From contig JAFLTY010000025.1 in the NCBI GenBank assembly GCA_022509065.1, forward strand, positions 1 to 34,319: a DNA stretch of 34,319 nucleotides. Reading direction: 5' to 3'. The DNA comes from Muribaculaceae bacterium (GTDB taxonomy: Bacteria; Bacteroidota; Bacteroidia; Bacteroidales; Muribaculaceae). Under the pieces are notes generated by a model that saw only the letters and a program-made list of their open reading frames with translations, did not search any database and was not told the DNA's origin. Of this stretch, positions 31,761 through 34,319 are shown one piece after another (position 1 is the first letter of the stretch; each line of letters starts with the position of its first letter). The position numbers and the translations under genes are program-made.

Positions 31761-33887
31761 ATGACAACTAAAGACGAACAGTTAAAGTACACACGTAATA
31801 TCGGCATCATGGCTCACATCGATGCCGGCAAGACCACTACGTCCGAACGTATCCTTTTCTATACGGGTCTTACCCATAAGATAGGCGAGGTTCATGACGG
31901 AGCAGCCACTATGGACTGGATGGAACAAGAGCAGGAACGCGGTATCACTATCACGTCGGCTGCCACCACGACATATTGGAAATATGATGATGAAAAATAT
32001 AAAATCAACCTGATAGACACTCCGGGACACGTTGACTTTACCGTTGAGGTAGAGCGTTCGTTACGTGTTCTTGACGGCGCCGTAGCCACATTCTGTGCTG
32101 TTGGCGGTGTCGAGCCCCAGTCGGAAACAGTGTGGCGTCAGGCTGACAAATACAATGTTCCCCGTATAGGCTATGTGAACAAGATGGACCGCTCGGGCGC
32201 CAACTTCTTTGAGGTTGTCCGCCAGTTGCGTGACGTTCTTGGCGCCAATCCGTGCCCCATACAGATACCTATCGGTGCCGAAGAAACCTTCAAGGGGGTT
32301 GTCGATCTGATAACCATGAAGGCTATATTCTGGCACGACGAAACGATGGGTGCCGATTATTCGATAGAGGATATCCCGGCCAATCTGCTCGACGAGGCGC
32401 AGGAATATCGCGACAAGATGCTTGAGAAGATAGCCGAATACGATGACACCCTGATGGAGAAATACTTCGATGACCCGTCCAAAATCGAGGTTCCGGAAAT
32501 AAAACGCGCGTTGCGCAAAGCCACGCTGTCGATGGATTTGGTACCTATGATTTGTGGTTCGTCGTTCAAAAACAAAGGTGTTCAGTGTCTTCTTGACGCA
32601 GTATGCGCCTATCTTCCCAGTCCCCTTGACAGTGGCGCAGTGGAAGGTCACGCCGTGGGTAACCCCGACGAGATACTTTTCCGCGAGCCGTCGTCCGAGG
32701 CTCCGATGTGCGCGTTGGCGTTTAAGATAGCCACCGACCCCTATGTCGGTCGTCTGTGCTTCTTCCGTGTCTATTCGGGCGAGGTTAATGCCGGCAGTTA
32801 TGTTCTGAACAGCCGTTCGGGCAAGAAGGAGCGTATCTCGCGTCTTTTCCAGATGCACTCAAACAAACAGAATGCCAAGGAACAGATAGGTTGCGGCGAT
32901 ATAGGCGCAGGTGTCGGATTTAAGGATATCCGTACCGGTGATACTCTGTGTGCCGAAGACGCTCCCATAGTCCTCGAAGCCATGGACTTCCCCGATCCCG
33001 TTATCGGTATAGCTGTCGAACCTTTGACACAGAAAGATCTCGACAAGCTGGGAGTAGGTCTGCAGAAACTGGCCGAAGAGGATCCCACATTCCGTGTCCA
33101 GACAAACGAAGAGACCGGCCAGACCGTCATTTCTGGTATGGGCGAGCTTCACCTCGACATCATTATCGACCGACTCAAACGCGAGTTCAAGGTTGAATGC
33201 AAGCAGGGTCGTCCTCAGGTTACATACAAAGAAGCCATCACCCAACCCGTCGAACTTCGCGAAGTATTCAAGAAGCAGACCGGTGGCCGTGGTAAGTTTG
33301 CGGACATCATCGTTCGTGTCGAACCCGCCGACGAAGGCTTCGAAGGCAATCTTCAGTTTGTGGACGAGGTCAAGGGCGGTAATATTCCCAAGGAATATAT
33401 CCCGGCCATACAGAAAGGTTTCCTGACGGCGATGAAGAATGGCGTACTTGCCGGATTCCCCGTCGAACAGCTTAAGGTTACTGTTATTGACGGTAGCTAC
33501 CACCCCGTTGACTCTGACCAGCTTTCGTTCGAACTGTGTGCTATCCAGGCCTTTAAGAAAGCGTCCGAGAAAGCGCGTCCAGTGCTGTTGGAACCTATCA
33601 TGAAGATAGAGGTTGTTACCCCCGAGGAAAGTATGGGTGACGTCATATCCGACCTTAACAAACGTCGCGGACAAGTTGAAGGCATGGAGTCGAGCCGTTC
33701 CGGCGCACGTGTAGTCAAAGCCAAGGCACCGCTGGCCGAAATGTTCGGTTATGTAACCGCATTGCGTACCATAACATCTGGTCGTGCCACATCGACCATG
33801 TCGTTCAGCCACTATAACGAAGTGTCCAGCTCCATAGCACGCAACGTACTCACAGAGTGCCAGGGTCGCGTTGACCTTATCAAATAA
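31761..33887 (+). CDS. fusA: Elongation factor G
   Basis: GTPase that moves tRNAs and mRNA through the ribosome. 708 aa from ATG 31761. A further in-frame 29 codons up to 31674 have no counterpart in relatives. P-loop AHIDAGKTT at 18-26, switch region [20 protein letters not shown] (G3), [10 protein letters not shown] (G4); then domain II, domain III with [18 protein letters not shown], domain IV with [15 protein letters not shown] and [14 protein letters not shown], and domain V ending in FSHYNEV. Spacer of 165 bp after rpsG, 24 bp before rpsJ. It is a standard EF-G; a second EF-G2 copy is not in the window. Confidence 0.98.
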   Translation: MTTKDEQLKYTRNIGIMAHIDAGKTTTSERILFYTGLTHKIGEVHDGAATMDWMEQEQERGITITSAATTTYWKYDDEKYKINLIDTPGHVDFTVEVERSLRVLDGAVATFCAVGGVEPQSETVWRQADKYNVPRIGYVNKMDRSGANFFEVVRQLRDVLGANPCPIQIPIGAEETFKGVVDLITMKAIFWHDETMGADYSIEDIPANLLDEAQEYRDKMLEKIAEYDDTLMEKYFDDPSKIEVPEIKRALRKATLSMDLVPMICGSSFKNKGVQCLLDAVCAYLPSPLDSGAVEGHAVGNPDEILFREPSSEAPMCALAFKIATDPYVGRLCFFRVYSGEVNAGSYVLNSRSGKKERISRLFQMHSNKQNAKEQIGCGDIGAGVGFKDIRTGDTLCAEDAPIVLEAMDFPDPVIGIAVEPLTQKDLDKLGVGLQKLAEEDPTFRVQTNEETGQTVISGMGELHLDIIIDRLKREFKVECKQGRPQVTYKEAITQPVELREVFKKQTGGRGKFADIIVRVEPADEGFEGNLQFVDEVKGGNIPKEYIPAIQKGFLTAMKNGVLAGFPVEQLKVTVIDGSYHPVDSDQLSFELCAIQAFKKASEKARPVLLEPIMKIEVVTPEESMGDVISDLNKRRGQVEGMESSRSGARVVKAKAPLAEMFGYVTALRTITSGRATSTMSFSHYNEVSSSIARNVLTECQGRVDLIK

Positions 33888-33911
33888 GATTAATAATAAA
33901 CAAACAATATC

Positions 33912-34217
33912 ATGAGCCAAAAAATTCGCATCAAACTTAAATCTTACGACCATAATCTGGTCGATAAGTCGGCGGAGAAAATCGTGAAGACGGTCAAGGC
34001 TACCGGTGCCAGCATAAGCGGTCCCATACCTCTGCCCACACACAAACGCATCTTCACCGTCAACCGTTCGACTTTTGTCAACAAAAAGTCGCGCGAACAG
34101 TTCCAACTGTCGTCTTACAAACGTCTCATCGACATCTACAACAGCACAGCCAAGACTGTAGACGCATTGATGAAACTCGAACTGCCCAGCGGCGTTGAAG
34201 TTGAAATCAAGGTGTAA
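33912..34217 (+). CDS. rpsJ: 30S ribosomal protein S10 (uS10)
   Basis: 101 aa. [71 protein letters not shown] and the C-terminal [13 protein letters not shown] are conserved. It is also the NusB/NusE partner in antitermination. First gene of the S10 operon, here joined straight to the str operon with only 24 bp after fusA and no tuf between, as in other Bacteroidetes. Confidence 0.99.
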   Translation: MSQKIRIKLKSYDHNLVDKSAEKIVKTVKATGASISGPIPLPTHKRIFTVNRSTFVNKKSREQFQLSSYKRLIDIYNSTAKTVDALMKLELPSGVEVEIKV

Positions 34218-34274
34218 GACTACCGTAAACAGAAAAACAATTTTTTAGTTATTTAATTATAAACCAACACAGAA

Positions 34275-34319
34275 ATGCCAGGATTATTAGGAAAAAAAAT
34301 CGGAATGACATCCGTTTTC
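34275..34319 (+). CDS. rplC: 50S ribosomal protein L3 (uL3), 5' end only
   Basis: Fifteen codons before the window ends: MPGLLGKKIGMTSVF, the standard uL3 N-terminus. ATG 34275 is 57 bp after rpsJ. Truncated by the window edge. Confidence 0.95.
   Translation, partial: MPGLLGKKIGMTSVF

Noticed and set aside
32859-34106. Long minus-strand open frame opposite fusA/rpsJ
   Set aside because: It is the shadow of highly expressed genes with biased codons; its translation shows no domain.

Overview
The window is chromosomal DNA from a member of the Bacteroidales. A Muribaculaceae-like relative is my guess; I cannot fix the family from the sequence alone. The evidence is the gene content (DUF4271 next to hemD, rnpA and yidD away from rpmH, a carboxynorspermidine/carboxyspermidine dehydrogenase, a bacterial GH3 protein), the direct junction of the str and S10 ribosomal operons (rpsL-rpsG-fusA-rpsJ-rplC, no tuf between), and repeated matches to the Bacteroidetes promoter (TTTG, about 20 bp, TAnnTTTG). 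Most of the DNA is housekeeping. I see no CRISPR array, tRNA or rRNA, and no phage.

Layout. Positions 1-8600 run on the + strand: argS, a BI-1 family membrane protein with a DUF1573 exported protein, DUF4271 with hemD, rnpA with yidD, a HAD phosphatase and ribF. Next comes a short promoter-to-terminator unit (about 8657-8737) that looks like a small RNA. A long-chain polyprenyl synthase (-) and polA (+) then diverge from one tight promoter region, and polA is followed by a GH3-like protein. A 745-bp internally deleted IS5-like element (14276-15020, TTA duplications) follows; it supplies the last codons and the stop of rnhB. Leftward lie rnhB and an orphan response regulator, then a leftward cluster: carboxynorspermidine dehydrogenase, dnaX (split by a -1 frame change), glgB, an rRNA m5C methyltransferase and a glycerate kinase.

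Positions 24500-29250 hold the most unusual part. One operon encodes a stand-alone LytTR DNA-binding protein and a membrane-anchored phosphodiester-glycosidase-like protein. The other encodes a lipoprotein with a possible TIM barrel and a large exported repeat protein of unknown function. Both operons carry a pair of TTGTAyGAAAT-like direct repeats spaced exactly 21 bp, and in both the pair sits at the same distance (40 bp) from the -7 box. This suggests that the LytTR protein controls its own operon and the neighbouring envelope operon as one small regulon.

An SDR oxidoreductase follows, then the ribosomal operon, with a near-perfect promoter, a leader of about 250 nt and hairpins in the rpsL leader and the rpsL-rpsG spacer. 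The window ends 15 codons into rplC.
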